A stretch of 64,000 nucleotides of DNA, taken from contig CAJUED010000011.1 of the NCBI GenBank assembly GCA_910585075.1, positions 31,352 to 95,351 of the forward strand, read 5' to 3'. The stretch is from an uncultured Lachnospiraceae bacterium. GTDB taxonomy: Bacteria; Bacillota; Clostridia; Lachnospirales; Lachnospiraceae. Below the pieces are notes generated by a model. That model did not search any database and was not told the origin of the DNA. It worked only from the letters and a program-made list of their open reading frames with translations. Shown in pieces: positions 8,727 to 17,632 of this stretch; position 1 is the stretch's first letter; each line of letters starts with the position of its first letter. Both the position numbers and the translations under genes were made by a program.

Positions 8727-9962
8727 TTAACTCAGGCCGCCACCCATATGGGGCACATTACTCTTAAGGAACCCTGCTCGGAATATGGCGTCCTCCCCGT
8801 ATTTTTTCCGAATCTGATCGACTGTCCTGTCCAATATCTCCAGCCTGTCATATTTCTCTAAATCAAAAAAATTATACTGCCGCACGGCATCCGTCCGGAC
8901 TTTGGAGGTATGCACACCTATCTGCCTGATTGGCGTTTTTTTATCCCAAAGCTTCTCAAATATCCGGTATGCCGCTCCATATATTTCCTCCGTCACATCC
9001 GTTGCCGTCGGTAACTGCATCTGCCTGCTCCCATACTGAAACTCATTGGTTGTCATATGGACGCTTACCTGGCTGATGCGCACATTATCCTCCCGCAGCC
9101 TTGCGCCGATTGTCTCGCACAGAGAAAGCATTAAATGTCTGGCATATTCCGAATTTGTGATATCCACAGGCGCCGTCAGGCTGTTTCCGTATCCCTTATT
9201 GGCCTCATGGGTAAACATGTAAGGCTCTAAATCCATGCCTCTTGCATATCCCTGTACCACTAAGCCGGTTGTTTTTAAATGCGCTTTTATCACTTTATCA
9301 TCCGCTTTTGCCAAATCGCCTATGGTGTAAATTCCCAGCTTATGAAGTTTGGCCGTGGTGGCACGTCCCACAAAGAAAAGTTCCGAAACCGGGAGGGGCC
9401 ACATCTTTTTTTCGATTTCTCCCGGGAACAGGGTATGAACCTTATCCGGCTTTGAAAAACCGCCGGCCATTTTGGAAAGCAGGAAATTTGTAGAAATCCC
9501 GATATTTACGGTAAATCCCAGCTCATCACGGATTTCATTTTTCAGACGGCATGCAAAGTTCTTCATTTGCCCTTTGCCATATAATTCCTCAAAGCCATCA
9601 AAGACACACCATGCCTCATCAATTGAGTACTGAATAACATTATCGCAATATTGCTTCAGCTTTGTAATAAAACTTCCGGACGCTTTCACGTACAACCCGT
9701 AGTCAGGAGGAACCACCACAAGGTGCGGACATTTCTGCCGGGCGGTTACTATGGCCTCCCCTGTCTGAATGCCGTACTTTTTAGCAGGGATGCTTTTGGC
9801 AAGGACAATGCCATGCCGCTTTTTCTGGTCTCCGCCTATAATACTGGGGATGTCTCTTAAATCCTCTTTCTCTCCAAGTATATTAACCCTGTACGCCGCT
9901 GTCCAGCTTAAAAATGCGCTGTTGACATCAATATGAAAAATATAGATTTTTTTGTCCATCAT
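8727..9962 (-). CDS. Y-family DNA polymerase (DinB/UmuC-like)
   Basis: 411 residues from ATG 9962, where the stop of the upstream gene overlaps (ATGA). The catalytic palm shows DVNSAFLSW near the N-terminus and YSIDEAW with its adjacent acidic residues. The fingers and a helix-hairpin-helix region (LHKLGIYTIGDLAK) follow, then the little-finger domain. It is a translesion polymerase for damaged templates. It forms a two-gene operon with a small unknown protein, and the shared promoter carries LexA boxes. Whether it is orthologous to DinB (Pol IV) or to UvrX-type polymerases is not settled by sequence alone. Confidence 0.92.
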   Translation of the reverse strand: MMDKKIYIFHIDVNSAFLSWTAAYRVNILGEKEDLRDIPSIIGGDQKKRHGIVLAKSIPAKKYGIQTGEAIVTARQKCPHLVVVPPDYGLYVKASGSFITKLKQYCDNVIQYSIDEAWCVFDGFEELYGKGQMKNFACRLKNEIRDELGFTVNIGISTNFLLSKMAGGFSKPDKVHTLFPGEIEKKMWPLPVSELFFVGRATTAKLHKLGIYTIGDLAKADDKVIKAHLKTTGLVVQGYARGMDLEPYMFTHEANKGYGNSLTAPVDITNSEYARHLMLSLCETIGARLREDNVRISQVSVHMTTNEFQYGSRQMQLPTATDVTEEIYGAAYRIFEKLWDKKTPIRQIGVHTSKVRTDAVRQYNFFDLEKYDRLEILDRTVDQIRKKYGEDAIFRAGFLKSNVPHMGGGLS

Positions 9963-10282
9963 GAAAGGAATTGGAAGATTCTCCACTTCTGGCTTTCCAC
10001 GCTGTATCTGATTTCCATGATTCTTTGTATGTTGCTAATGAGTGCCATGCAGATAAACCGGATTTCCCTGATTCCCACGTAGTTTTTCTCATCACGTGAT
10101 ACCACTTTTTCTATCCGAATCGTTTCTATCGCATCTTCAGCCGTTTGAAAGCGGAAACGGATTGGCGTAATGCTGCCTGTCGTATCCATCCCGCAAATCA
10201 TTTGGATTGGTATATTTACAGGAGATAATGTCCCCATCTTTTTCTGTTCTTCCCTATTTGTGTTTTCTTCCATTCCATCCAC
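9959..10282 (-). CDS. Small protein encoded upstream of the Y-family polymerase
   Basis: 107 residues, no signal peptide or membrane segment. The core (NIPIQMICGMDTTGSITPIRF, then a predicted beta-rich stretch ending RYSVESQKWRIF) looks globular. Its stop overlaps the polymerase start, so the two are co-translated, and the SOS promoter lies just before it. I do not recognise the family by name. Coupling suggests a polymerase accessory factor or regulator, an inference only. Confidence 0.8.
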   Translation of the reverse strand: MDGMEENTNREEQKKMGTLSPVNIPIQMICGMDTTGSITPIRFRFQTAEDAIETIRIEKVVSRDEKNYVGIREIRFICMALISNIQRIMEIRYSVESQKWRIFQFLS

Positions 10283-10291
10283 CCCTTTTCT

Positions 10292-10339
10292 CGAACATAA
10301 GTTTGTTTATATGATAATAAACGTATGTTCGTTTGTAAA
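10292..10339 (-). promoter_or_regulatory. SOS promoter with two LexA boxes (polymerase operon)
   Basis: Minus-strand promoter: TTTACA (10334-10339), 17-bp spacer, TATCAT (10311-10316). One LexA box (core AAC-N4-GTT, with a perfect CGAAC half; 10318-10331) sits inside the spacer and a second, CGAACATAAGTTTG (10292-10305), overlaps the start region. Both resemble the Gram-positive consensus CGAAC-N4-GTTCG with small deviations. Repression by LexA and induction by DNA damage are therefore expected. Confidence 0.85.
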
Positions 10340-10433
10340 GTGGAAATAGATGCCAGGTAAGAAAATAGCACTTTTTATTAAGACATATATCTTTAAACTT
10401 GCTATAATGGTCGGAGTACAAGGAGGGTACGCA

Positions 10434-10913
10434 ATGAAAGACCAAAAAGAAACTGTCAGGAAAGTCATAAACTACATTGAGCAAAATTTAGAGAAGGAAA
10501 TCAATCTGGATAATATATCAAAAAATATTGGCTATTCCAAATTCTACCTTAACCGAGTTTTTACGGAGCAGACAGGAATTACCATTTATAAATATCTGCA
10601 AAACCGCAGACTTACGATTGCGGCAGAAAAACTGGTCAGGACTGATAAGCCAATAACGCAAATTGCATACGAAGCCGGGTATGATACGCAACAATCATTT
10701 TCTTTTGCTTTTAAACAAGTATATTTATATCCGCCGAAAGCTTATAGGAATATTGGAATCTTTGTGCCAAAGCAAAACAGAATTTCCATGAACTATAGTA
10801 CTATGTACTGTGGTACTATGCACCGTGATGCTATATACTCTGACACTATATGCTTTTCCTGTATACCCAGATACTACAAATTTATTACGGAAATCAAGGA
10901 GATTGCGGCATGA
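10434..10913 (+). CDS. Short AraC-family transcriptional regulator
   Basis: 159 residues from ATG 10434, preceded by AAGGAGGG. The protein is little more than the AraC DNA-binding domain ([41 protein letters not shown]) plus a ~45-residue tail containing a degenerate five-residue repeat. There is no ligand-binding domain; such MarA/SoxS-like proteins are usually controlled by their abundance. Its TGA overlaps the ATG of an accessory clpP gene (ATGA), which suggests a joint stress role. Confidence 0.88.
   Translation: MKDQKETVRKVINYIEQNLEKEINLDNISKNIGYSKFYLNRVFTEQTGITIYKYLQNRRLTIAAEKLVRTDKPITQIAYEAGYDTQQSFSFAFKQVYLYPPKAYRNIGIFVPKQNRISMNYSTMYCGTMHRDAIYSDTICFSCIPRYYKFITEIKEIAA
10799..10858. repeat. 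Degenerate 15-bp repeats in the AraC gene tail
   Basis: Four imperfect 15-bp units begin at 10799, 10814, 10829 and 10844 (TACTATGTACTGTGG, TACTATGCACCGTGA, TGCTATATACTCTGA and a diverged fourth). They encode (T/A)(M/I)(Y/H)-type five-residue units at the C-terminal end of the regulator. Confidence 0.6.
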
Positions 10914-11503
10914 GTACGATTCCTTATGTTATTGAGCAGACCAGCCGTGGAGAAAGAAGCTATGATATTTTTTCCCGGTTACTGTCCGACAGAATTATTT
11001 TTTTAGGGGAAGAAGTCAGTGATACTTCCGCCGGTATCATCATAGCGCAAATGCTCTTTTTAGAAGCGCAAGACCCAAATAAAGACATACAGCTTTATAT
11101 CAACAGCCCCGGTGGCTCAGTATCAGCCGGATTTGCAATTTATGATACTATGCAGTATATCAAATGCGACGTTTCCACTATATGTGTGGGACTTGCCGCA
11201 AGCTTTGGCGCTTTTTTGCTGGCGGGCGGTACACATGGAAAGCGTATGGCACTCGCTCATTCTGAAATCATGATACATCAACCGGCCATACATGGTAATG
11301 GTATCCAGGGGCAAGCCAGTGATATACAAATCATGTCAGACCATATACAAAAAAATAAACGGAAATTAAATCGCATTTTAGCGGAAAATACAGGGCGCTC
11401 TATTGAAGAAATTGAAAGAGATACGGACAGAGATAATTTTATGAGTGCGGACGAGGCCTTAGAATATGGTTTAATTGATTCTGTTATCTCGAAAAGACAA
11501 TAA
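10910..11503 (+). CDS. clpP: Accessory ATP-dependent Clp protease proteolytic subunit
   Basis: 197 residues, full ClpP length. Catalytic triad by alignment with E. coli ClpP: S98 (in GLAASFGAF, where housekeeping enzymes read GQAASMGAF), H123 (MIHQP) and D175 (DRDNFM). The [12 protein letters not shown] and [11 protein letters not shown] motifs are present. It forms the ClpP tetradecamer that degrades substrates delivered by a Clp ATPase. No clpX or clpC is adjacent. The link to an AraC gene, not to tig/clpX, and the altered active-site flank suggest a second, stress-specific ClpP; whether the genome has another copy is not visible here. Confidence 0.93.
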   Translation: MSTIPYVIEQTSRGERSYDIFSRLLSDRIIFLGEEVSDTSAGIIIAQMLFLEAQDPNKDIQLYINSPGGSVSAGFAIYDTMQYIKCDVSTICVGLAASFGAFLLAGGTHGKRMALAHSEIMIHQPAIHGNGIQGQASDIQIMSDHIQKNKRKLNRILAENTGRSIEEIERDTDRDNFMSADEALEYGLIDSVISKRQ

Positions 11504-11517
11504 ATGCATCATTTATA

Positions 11518-11557
11518 TTCAGTAGGGCGACACCCTGAGAGCTGCCGCCTTACTGAA
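11518..11557 (+). terminator. Hairpin after the clpP gene
   Basis: TTCAGTAGGGCG (11518-11529) pairs with CGCCTTACTGAA (11546-11557), one G-U wobble included. Only a weak T-rich tail follows. A second hairpin, TTTCCTTTT/AAAAGGAAA (11583-11606), lies before the convergent hemZ end. Confidence 0.5.
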
Positions 11558-11662
11558 TTATAAAAATGCCTCTTAAACACTGTTTCCTTTTGCAGATAAA
11601 AGGAAAGGAAATTTGATGTATTTTTCATCATTTGTTGCACTTTTATAAGGAATCAGAAGCAT

Positions 11663-13231
11663 CTACATTCCTTCAAATAATCTCCGCTTCCGCTCAATCA
11701 TTTCATCGATTTTTTCTATGTAAAGACCCACATCCTTCACATTCTCACACCGCTCAATCTGCCCGCTGGGAAACACTCTCTTACTGATACTCCCTGCGCC
11801 AAGGGCTACGATACTTTGCTTCTCCTCCATGATCAATATGTTGTAGATTCCAAACTTATGTTCTTGCATACTGCAGTTCTCGCCTTCACCGCTCCTCCCC
11901 TGAAAACCGAGATTCTGCGGCTCTTTTCCAATTCTTCCATCCCGCGCATATCCCACGTTCTCAAAATTCCCGGACATATTTTTCTGGCGGTACAGGTAAT
12001 AAGGCACCATGCCCATCCTTTTTGCTCCGTCCGCCATGATGTGCATGGTCTCATCCGTATTTTTCAGAGAGGAAATACCGTTTTCCTCCACCCACTGATG
12101 GAGTCTTGAGGCCCGCTTTATTGCAAGGGAGTGCACCGTGAGGCTGTCAGGATTTAATTTTTCAATTTCGTCCATAGTCATTTGAACGTCCTCCAAAGTC
12201 TCCCCCGGCAGTCCCAGAATCAAATCCATATTAATGTTGGTAAAGCCAGCCTCCCTTGCCATAGCAAAGGCCTCCCTCACCTGTTCCACGGTGTGCTTTC
12301 GCCCGATTAAATCCAGGGTCTTTTGTTTCATGGTCTGGGGATTTACGGAAATTCTGTTTACCCCGTAAGCTTTCAGCACCCGAAGTTTTTCCGGCGTAAT
12401 ACTGTCCGCCCGCCCGGCTTCTACCGTAAATTCTTTTAGATTTGAGAGGTCGAAGCTGTCTCTTATCTTGGACAGAAGCCTTGCAAGTTCTTCCGGTTCC
12501 AAAGTGGTGGGCGTGCCGCCGCCAATATAAACGGTATCCAGCACCTTATCGCTATGGCTCTCCGCCACATAATCAATTTCTTTTTCCAGTGCATCCAGAT
12601 ATAGATGAATCTTCTTTTTCCATGACACAATAGGGTACGACGTAAAGGAACAGTACAGGCAGGTGGTTGGGCAAAAGGGAATGCCAATGTACAGGCTGTA
12701 CCCGTTTTCGTAGTGGAGGCCGTCAAGCAAGGCCTTCTCCCTTTTGGCAATATCTATGGACAATTTCCCTTTTTCATCACTGATAAAATAGGTGTCCTTC
12801 ATGTAATTTAAAATATCTTCTTCCGTCCTGCCTTCCTCCAGCATGGTCATGGGAATTTTCGTTGGGCGGATTCCGGTAAGCGTCCCCCAGGGTAATTCTT
12901 TTCCCCTATGCGCCGAGAGAGTATTGTAAATCAGTTTTTTTAAACGGTTTTTCACCTCTACCCTCTCCAAATCTCCGGATAATTCCACTTTTCCCCCACC
13001 AAAAGAAGCCGTTCCCTCACCCCCGCACACAAGGGTAAGTGAAACAGCTTCCTCCGTAAATTGAAGGTGCAGGGTTTCTGCCGCCTCCAAGGTTTCTTCC
13101 TCTCCTGTTACCACTTTTACATCTTTGTCGGGATAAAAAGCCTTCACCAATGAGTGGATATCATACTCAAATCCCGCCTGATTTACCGTAACTTTGATCA
13201 AATCCTGTTTGATTGAATCTTCCTTCTTCAT
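11663..13231 (-). CDS. hemZ: Radical-SAM coproporphyrinogen III dehydrogenase-like protein HemZ
   Basis: 522 residues. An N-terminal ~150-residue extension typical of HemZ precedes the radical SAM core, whose iron-sulfur motif is FCPTTCLYCSF (C-X3-C-X2-C). The GGGTPT motif and the TVHSLAIKRAS block typical of HemN-like proteins follow. HemZ/HemN enzymes catalyse oxygen-independent coproporphyrinogen decarboxylation, but family members in clostridia without heme synthesis may have other roles, such as heme handling. It is the gene after glmS on the same strand, 58 bp away. Confidence 0.88.
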   Translation of the reverse strand: MKKEDSIKQDLIKVTVNQAGFEYDIHSLVKAFYPDKDVKVVTGEEETLEAAETLHLQFTEEAVSLTLVCGGEGTASFGGGKVELSGDLERVEVKNRLKKLIYNTLSAHRGKELPWGTLTGIRPTKIPMTMLEEGRTEEDILNYMKDTYFISDEKGKLSIDIAKREKALLDGLHYENGYSLYIGIPFCPTTCLYCSFTSYPIVSWKKKIHLYLDALEKEIDYVAESHSDKVLDTVYIGGGTPTTLEPEELARLLSKIRDSFDLSNLKEFTVEAGRADSITPEKLRVLKAYGVNRISVNPQTMKQKTLDLIGRKHTVEQVREAFAMAREAGFTNINMDLILGLPGETLEDVQMTMDEIEKLNPDSLTVHSLAIKRASRLHQWVEENGISSLKNTDETMHIMADGAKRMGMVPYYLYRQKNMSGNFENVGYARDGRIGKEPQNLGFQGRSGEGENCSMQEHKFGIYNILIMEEKQSIVALGAGSISKRVFPSGQIERCENVKDVGLYIEKIDEMIERKRRLFEGM

Positions 13232-13289
13232 CTTGTCATTGCTTCCCTTATCTTTATATACATTTTTTATATTTATCTTTTTATGCTGC

Positions 13290-15107
13290 CTATTCCACCG
13301 TCACAACCTTCGCCAGATTCCTTGGTTTATCCACATCAAGTCCCTTGTCAAGGGATACAAAGTAGGCGATAAGCTGCAATACAATGGACGCCGGCATTAC
13401 CATAAAAGGATCGTCCATCTTAGGCAGTCTGTAGACGCAGCTCCACTGCTCCCCTTCATCCAGGGTTTCGTTTTCCTTGATCAGGAGCAGAACCCTTGCT
13501 CCCCTTGACTGCACCTCACGGATATTGGACAGCTCCTTACTCTTTAACTTATCCTGGGTCACCACGGCGATGACCGGCGTATCCTCCGTAATCAGCGCAA
13601 TGGTTCCATGCTTAAGCTCCCCGGACGCATAGGCTTCCGAGTGAATATAGGAAACTTCCTTTAATTTTAAAGACCCCTCCAGCAAAATGGAATAATCCAG
13701 TCCACGCCCAATCATAAACACATCCCGGGCGTTTAAAATCACCCCTGCCAGACGGTGGATTTCCTCCTTTGTCTCTAACACCTTTGCCATCACCTGGGGA
13801 ATCCGCTGCAGCTCCTCCATATAGCTTAAAAGGCGTTCTTCTTCCCAAAGGCCTCTGGCCATGGCCATCCTTGCCGTGATTAAGTACAGTACTGCAAGCT
13901 GGGTGGTGTACGCCTTGGTGCTGGCCACCGCAATTTCAGGCCCTGCGTTGGTGTAAATCACATACTCGCTGGCCCTTGCAATGGAGGCTCCTTTTACATT
14001 TACAATGGAGATACTTGGTGAGCCGCATTTACGCGCAAATTTGAGGGCTTCCAGAGTATCAATGGTTTCCCCTGACTGGGAAATAGCTATCACCAATGTA
14101 TCCTTGTTCACCACCGGGTCATTATACATAAATTCGGAAGCCATCACAACATCCACGTGGATACCAATCATTGCCTGAATCAGGCTCTTTCCCACCAGGC
14201 CTGCGTGCATGGCGGTTCCACAGGCAATCACGCAGATTCTCTTACAGTCCGCAAGCATTGCATCCGGTATCCCTTCCTCGGAAAAGTCCGGTTTTCCGTC
14301 CTTAATTCTGGGAAGTATGGTCTCCTCGATCACCTGAGGCTGTTCCATAATTTCTTTTTCCATATAAAAAGGATATCCGCCCTTACCGCTGCGGCTTACA
14401 TCCCAGTCCACCTTCAGCCAGTCAATTGCCGCCTTATCTCCGGACAGGTCAAACATCTCGATTTTTTCCGGCGAAAGGCAGATAACATGAAATTCGGGCA
14501 CCACAAAATAATCCGTGGTAAAGGGCACAATTGCCGCCACGTCGGAGGCCAGCATGGCCCCGCCTTCCGTTACCGCCGCCACAATAGGGCTTACATTCCG
14601 TACCGCAAATATTTTATCCGGTTGGTCTTCAAATAAAATTGCCAGCGCAAAAGTTCCTTTCAGCTTCAGCACCGTCCTGCGTATTGCCGAATAAGGATCT
14701 CCGTTATAAAAATGCTCCAGCACTGCAGCCACCACTTCGCTGTCGGTCTCGGACTTTAGCTGTCCCTCTAACCCGTACTTTTCCGTCAGTTCCTTATAAT
14801 TTTCAATAATGCCATTGTGTATCAAGGTAATTTTGCCGAATTTATGGGGATGGGCATTTGCGTCCGACACACCCCCATGAGTAGCCCACCTGGTATGACC
14901 AATTCCGCACTGCCCCAAAGGCTTACGCTCCTCAAACAGCTCCCGCAGGTCCTTCACACGCCCCGCCCGCTTCACAATCTGAGTTTTGCCTTCATTTAAA
15001 AGAGCAATACCGGCGCTGTCATATCCTCTGTACTCCAGAAGCTCAAGCGCATCCAACATAATCATTCCCGCATTACCTTTTCCTGTATATCCGATAATTC
15101 CACACAT
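13290..15107 (-). CDS. glmS: Glutamine-fructose-6-phosphate aminotransferase (isomerising)
   Basis: 605 residues from ATG 15107, giving MCGIIGYTG with the catalytic N-terminal Cys2. The glutaminase domain (GHTRWATHGG; N- and G-rich loops) is followed by two SIS domains (ISQSGETIDTLEA; TKAYTTQLAVL) and the C-terminal DKPRNLAKVVTVE signature. It makes glucosamine-6-phosphate for peptidoglycan. Expression is controlled by the glmS ribozyme in its leader. Confidence 0.97.
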   Translation of the reverse strand: MCGIIGYTGKGNAGMIMLDALELLEYRGYDSAGIALLNEGKTQIVKRAGRVKDLRELFEERKPLGQCGIGHTRWATHGGVSDANAHPHKFGKITLIHNGIIENYKELTEKYGLEGQLKSETDSEVVAAVLEHFYNGDPYSAIRRTVLKLKGTFALAILFEDQPDKIFAVRNVSPIVAAVTEGGAMLASDVAAIVPFTTDYFVVPEFHVICLSPEKIEMFDLSGDKAAIDWLKVDWDVSRSGKGGYPFYMEKEIMEQPQVIEETILPRIKDGKPDFSEEGIPDAMLADCKRICVIACGTAMHAGLVGKSLIQAMIGIHVDVVMASEFMYNDPVVNKDTLVIAISQSGETIDTLEALKFARKCGSPSISIVNVKGASIARASEYVIYTNAGPEIAVASTKAYTTQLAVLYLITARMAMARGLWEEERLLSYMEELQRIPQVMAKVLETKEEIHRLAGVILNARDVFMIGRGLDYSILLEGSLKLKEVSYIHSEAYASGELKHGTIALITEDTPVIAVVTQDKLKSKELSNIREVQSRGARVLLLIKENETLDEGEQWSCVYRLPKMDDPFMVMPASIVLQLIAYFVSLDKGLDVDKPRNLAKVVTVE

Positions 15108-15189
15108 TTTTGTTTCCCTCATCTTTTCTGTCAATCTATTGTATGTTCCACTTGCGCTTGCTGCGCATAGCCTGCCGCCCATGGAACTG

Positions 15190-15339
15190 TTTTTATTTAC
15201 TTCCGTTATACCGTATTTGTTTTGCAGTTACCCGCATATTTGCCGGTATATCTCGCACCGGAAGCGGTACGAAAGAGCACCCGCCGAATTTTCGATAACT
15301 CTTTTCCTCGTCAACCTTTCCTCTGAAAGGCCATGGCGC
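15190..15339 (-). ncRNA. glmS ribozyme/riboswitch
   Basis: In the glmS leader the minus-strand RNA carries the conserved glmS ribozyme core: AGCGCC at the cleavage site (between 15340 and 15339), GTTGACGAGG, TTATCGAA and TTCGGCGGGTGC, flanked by pairing arms for P1-P3 and a P4-like region toward 15200. The RNA self-cleaves when glucosamine-6-phosphate binds, leading to mRNA decay. The 3' boundary is approximate. Confidence 0.93.
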
Positions 15340-15511
15340 TAGATGAAGGGAAACAATGACAATTATCCGTATTCAATTATCAAAGTCCGGGTGAACATTT
15401 CCCGCCTGTTCATACTGCAAAATCGCAAATACGAAATACATACAGTATTCTTCAACAACCTGTTTTTTGCAAAACACACAGAAAATAATTCACGAATGCT
15501 ATTATACACAA

Positions 15512-15540
15512 AAGACCGATAGTTGTAAACTACCGGTCTT
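15512..15540 (-). terminator. Terminator of the DUF3048 gene
   Basis: A 12-bp hairpin with a 5-nt loop (15512-15523 with 15529-15540). One pair is U-G in the minus-strand RNA but A-C in the plus-strand RNA, so it favours minus-strand transcripts. The T-tract that follows is short. Confidence 0.6.
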
Positions 15541-15547
15541 CTTATAT

Positions 15548-16747
15548 TTATTTATATTCCACAAATTCCCCATATTCTTCCCAGATATTGCAAACCCACG
15601 TTTTGCCCTGATTGAATATGATTTCTTCTCCGTCCTCGTCAAAGAACTTTGCCGGTGTGGCGTCGCCGTCGTACCGCTCCCAGGTTCCCTTGATCACCTT
15701 TCCGCCGGTAAAGACAATGGCATCCCCTTCCCCGTGCACCCCAAAGGCCAGGTAATCATGGTCGTCTCTCACTTCCCCATGGCAGTACTGGAAAACCACA
15801 TTGGAAACTGTCAGCTGGCTCTCGTCCAGCTCGTCAATCTGTTCTTCCCCGTTCTGGTATCTGTAGTAGAGCTTATCCTCGCTGTTGTATTCAAAATAAG
15901 GGTTATAAGCGCCGTATCCTCCCTTGTTTCCTTCGCTGCCTCCCGGATAAATCATGGTTGCGTCTTGTGCATCCTCATAATTGTCCTCAGCCCTCACATC
16001 ATCCCCTGCAAAGGTAAAAGGCGGCACATAGGCATCATCATATTCCCAGTCATAGGAAAGCCGTTCCGCCGCTTCCAGCATCCCGTCTATAACAAGATAG
16101 CCTGTAAACTCCGTGGCGTAACCCGGACGGCTGACTCTGGCAAAGGCTTCGTGGGCGGGGTTATAAATTCCCTCTACCGCCGCGCTGATATTCTGAACCG
16201 TATCCCGGTTGATCAATTCCTCCACATAAGGCCTTGCCAGCCCCCAGTTGCAGTAGATTGCCTCATATCCCATTGCCACATATACAAAATAGTCCCGGCT
16301 GCTCCTTACGGGCCCAATTCTGTCCAAATCATCAAAATCTTCAAAAACCGCCATCAGTCTGGTGATACGTCCCTCCACAGGCGCTTCATAAATGATGCTA
16401 GCCTTGGAGATACCATATTGAGGCATTGCAGGTGAATTGTTGGGTATCATAACCGCAATGGGTCTTCTGGTAACCACCTTTTCATCCTTCCACTCACCGG
16501 TCAGATAGCTTTGCATCTTTCCATCCACGGCTTCTCTTTCCGAAATAGTAGGAAATCCCGTCAGTGTGGGCTCCGGTTCAGGCGTAGGCTGCTCCTCGAT
16601 TTTCTCCGCAGAGGGCTCCGGCTGGGGCGGTTCTTCCGTTTTGCCGCACCCTGTAAGCATCATTCCCGCCAGCACACCTGCTGTTATCATCAAACGCAGC
16701 CTCGCTCCGCGAAGCGGCTTATTGAATAAAAAGATTTTTTTCCTCAT
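15548..16747 (-). CDS. DUF3048 (YerB-like) lipoprotein
   Basis: 399 residues. The N-terminus has a basic stretch, a hydrophobic segment and the lipobox LTGC, followed by a Pro/Glu-rich spacer. The rest fits the DUF3048 family: RPIAVMIPNNSPAMPQYGISKA, AVFEDFDDLDRIGPVRSSRDYF and a C-terminal domain ending near GKTWVCNIW. YerB-type proteins are surface lipoproteins of unknown biochemical function. It is transcribed alone, between a metallohydrolase gene and the glmS leader. Confidence 0.88.
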   Translation of the reverse strand: MRKKIFLFNKPLRGARLRLMITAGVLAGMMLTGCGKTEEPPQPEPSAEKIEEQPTPEPEPTLTGFPTISEREAVDGKMQSYLTGEWKDEKVVTRRPIAVMIPNNSPAMPQYGISKASIIYEAPVEGRITRLMAVFEDFDDLDRIGPVRSSRDYFVYVAMGYEAIYCNWGLARPYVEELINRDTVQNISAAVEGIYNPAHEAFARVSRPGYATEFTGYLVIDGMLEAAERLSYDWEYDDAYVPPFTFAGDDVRAEDNYEDAQDATMIYPGGSEGNKGGYGAYNPYFEYNSEDKLYYRYQNGEEQIDELDESQLTVSNVVFQYCHGEVRDDHDYLAFGVHGEGDAIVFTGGKVIKGTWERYDGDATPAKFFDEDGEEIIFNQGKTWVCNIWEEYGEFVEYK

Positions 16748-16881
16748 TACCTTTTCGATTCCTTTCTTCTAATATCTTTTGCATATTTCCCCGGTCTGCA
16801 CCAAACGCCTCCTTACTCCGCAGGCGGCTTATCAGACCATCCTACAAAATTATTCCTGTTCAGCGAACCGATTTACAGAAT

Positions 16882-17511
16882 TTATATAAACGGATTGTAC
16901 TGCTTCTCGTATCCTATGGTCGTACTCTCCCCATGTCCCGGATAAACCTTCACATCCTCCGGAAGGGGCATCAGCTTTTCCTTGATGGAGCGCACCAAAG
17001 TGCTCATGCTGCCTGTGGGCAAATCGGTTCTTCCCACAGATTCCTGAAATAAAGTATCCCCACTAATCAGTATTTTATCATCTGCAAAATAATAGCAGCA
17101 GCTTCCCTTGGTATGACCGGGAGTGGCAATGAGTTTAAAGCTTATCCCTTCAATGGTAACTTCCTCTCCGTCCTTTAGATAAGTATCCGCTTTGATCGCG
17201 CAGGGTCTTCCCGCACCCTTGGAAACATTTACCGAAGGATTTTCGCAGACCTCCTTTTCCTCCTCATAGGCGTATACTTTCGCCCCGGAAAGCTCCCTTA
17301 AGGCTTCCACGCCCCAGATATGGTCAAAGTGACCATGAGTCAGCAAAATAGCCGCCACGGTAAAACCTTTTTCCTTAAGACCGTTATAAATGTACTCCCC
17401 TTTATCCGCCGGGTCGAAGACAAGGGCTTTATCTGTGCCCTCCTGGTATACAAAATAGCAGTTCGTCTGACAAATTCCCAGCATAATTCTTCCAATTTTT
17501 AAATTTGACAT
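16882..17511 (-). CDS. Metallo-beta-lactamase-fold hydrolase (glyoxalase II-like)
   Basis: 209 residues. Zinc motifs: THGHFDH (HXHXDH), a later His in ATPGHTKGS, ISGDTLF (bridging Asp) and a final His in VYPGHGEST. This pattern and length match the YqgX/glyoxalase II-like group, which act on thioesters such as S-lactoyl-thiols; true substrate specificity cannot be decided. It lies 121 bp after the relA/spoT stop on the same strand, a common arrangement in Clostridia. Confidence 0.88.
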   Translation of the reverse strand: MSNLKIGRIMLGICQTNCYFVYQEGTDKALVFDPADKGEYIYNGLKEKGFTVAAILLTHGHFDHIWGVEALRELSGAKVYAYEEEKEVCENPSVNVSKGAGRPCAIKADTYLKDGEEVTIEGISFKLIATPGHTKGSCCYYFADDKILISGDTLFQESVGRTDLPTGSMSTLVRSIKEKLMPLPEDVKVYPGHGESTTIGYEKQYNPFI

Positions 17512-17632
17512 GTTTTACTCCTCTATCATAAGTTTATAAGCTTTCCCACTACCAGATGGCTTATCTTCCGGGCTTACGGTATTGGCAAAAGACAGCTTCA
17601 CGTATAAGCCGCCACAGCCTTACAGGCCGACA

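Noticed and set aside
8446-8730. 94-codon plus-strand frame between SRAP and polymerase genes
   Set aside because: Covers the triple-hairpin element; no ribosome binding site or protein-like conservation.
15467-16435. 322-codon plus-strand frame
   Set aside because: Antisense to the DUF3048 lipoprotein gene, which has a lipobox and clear family motifs.
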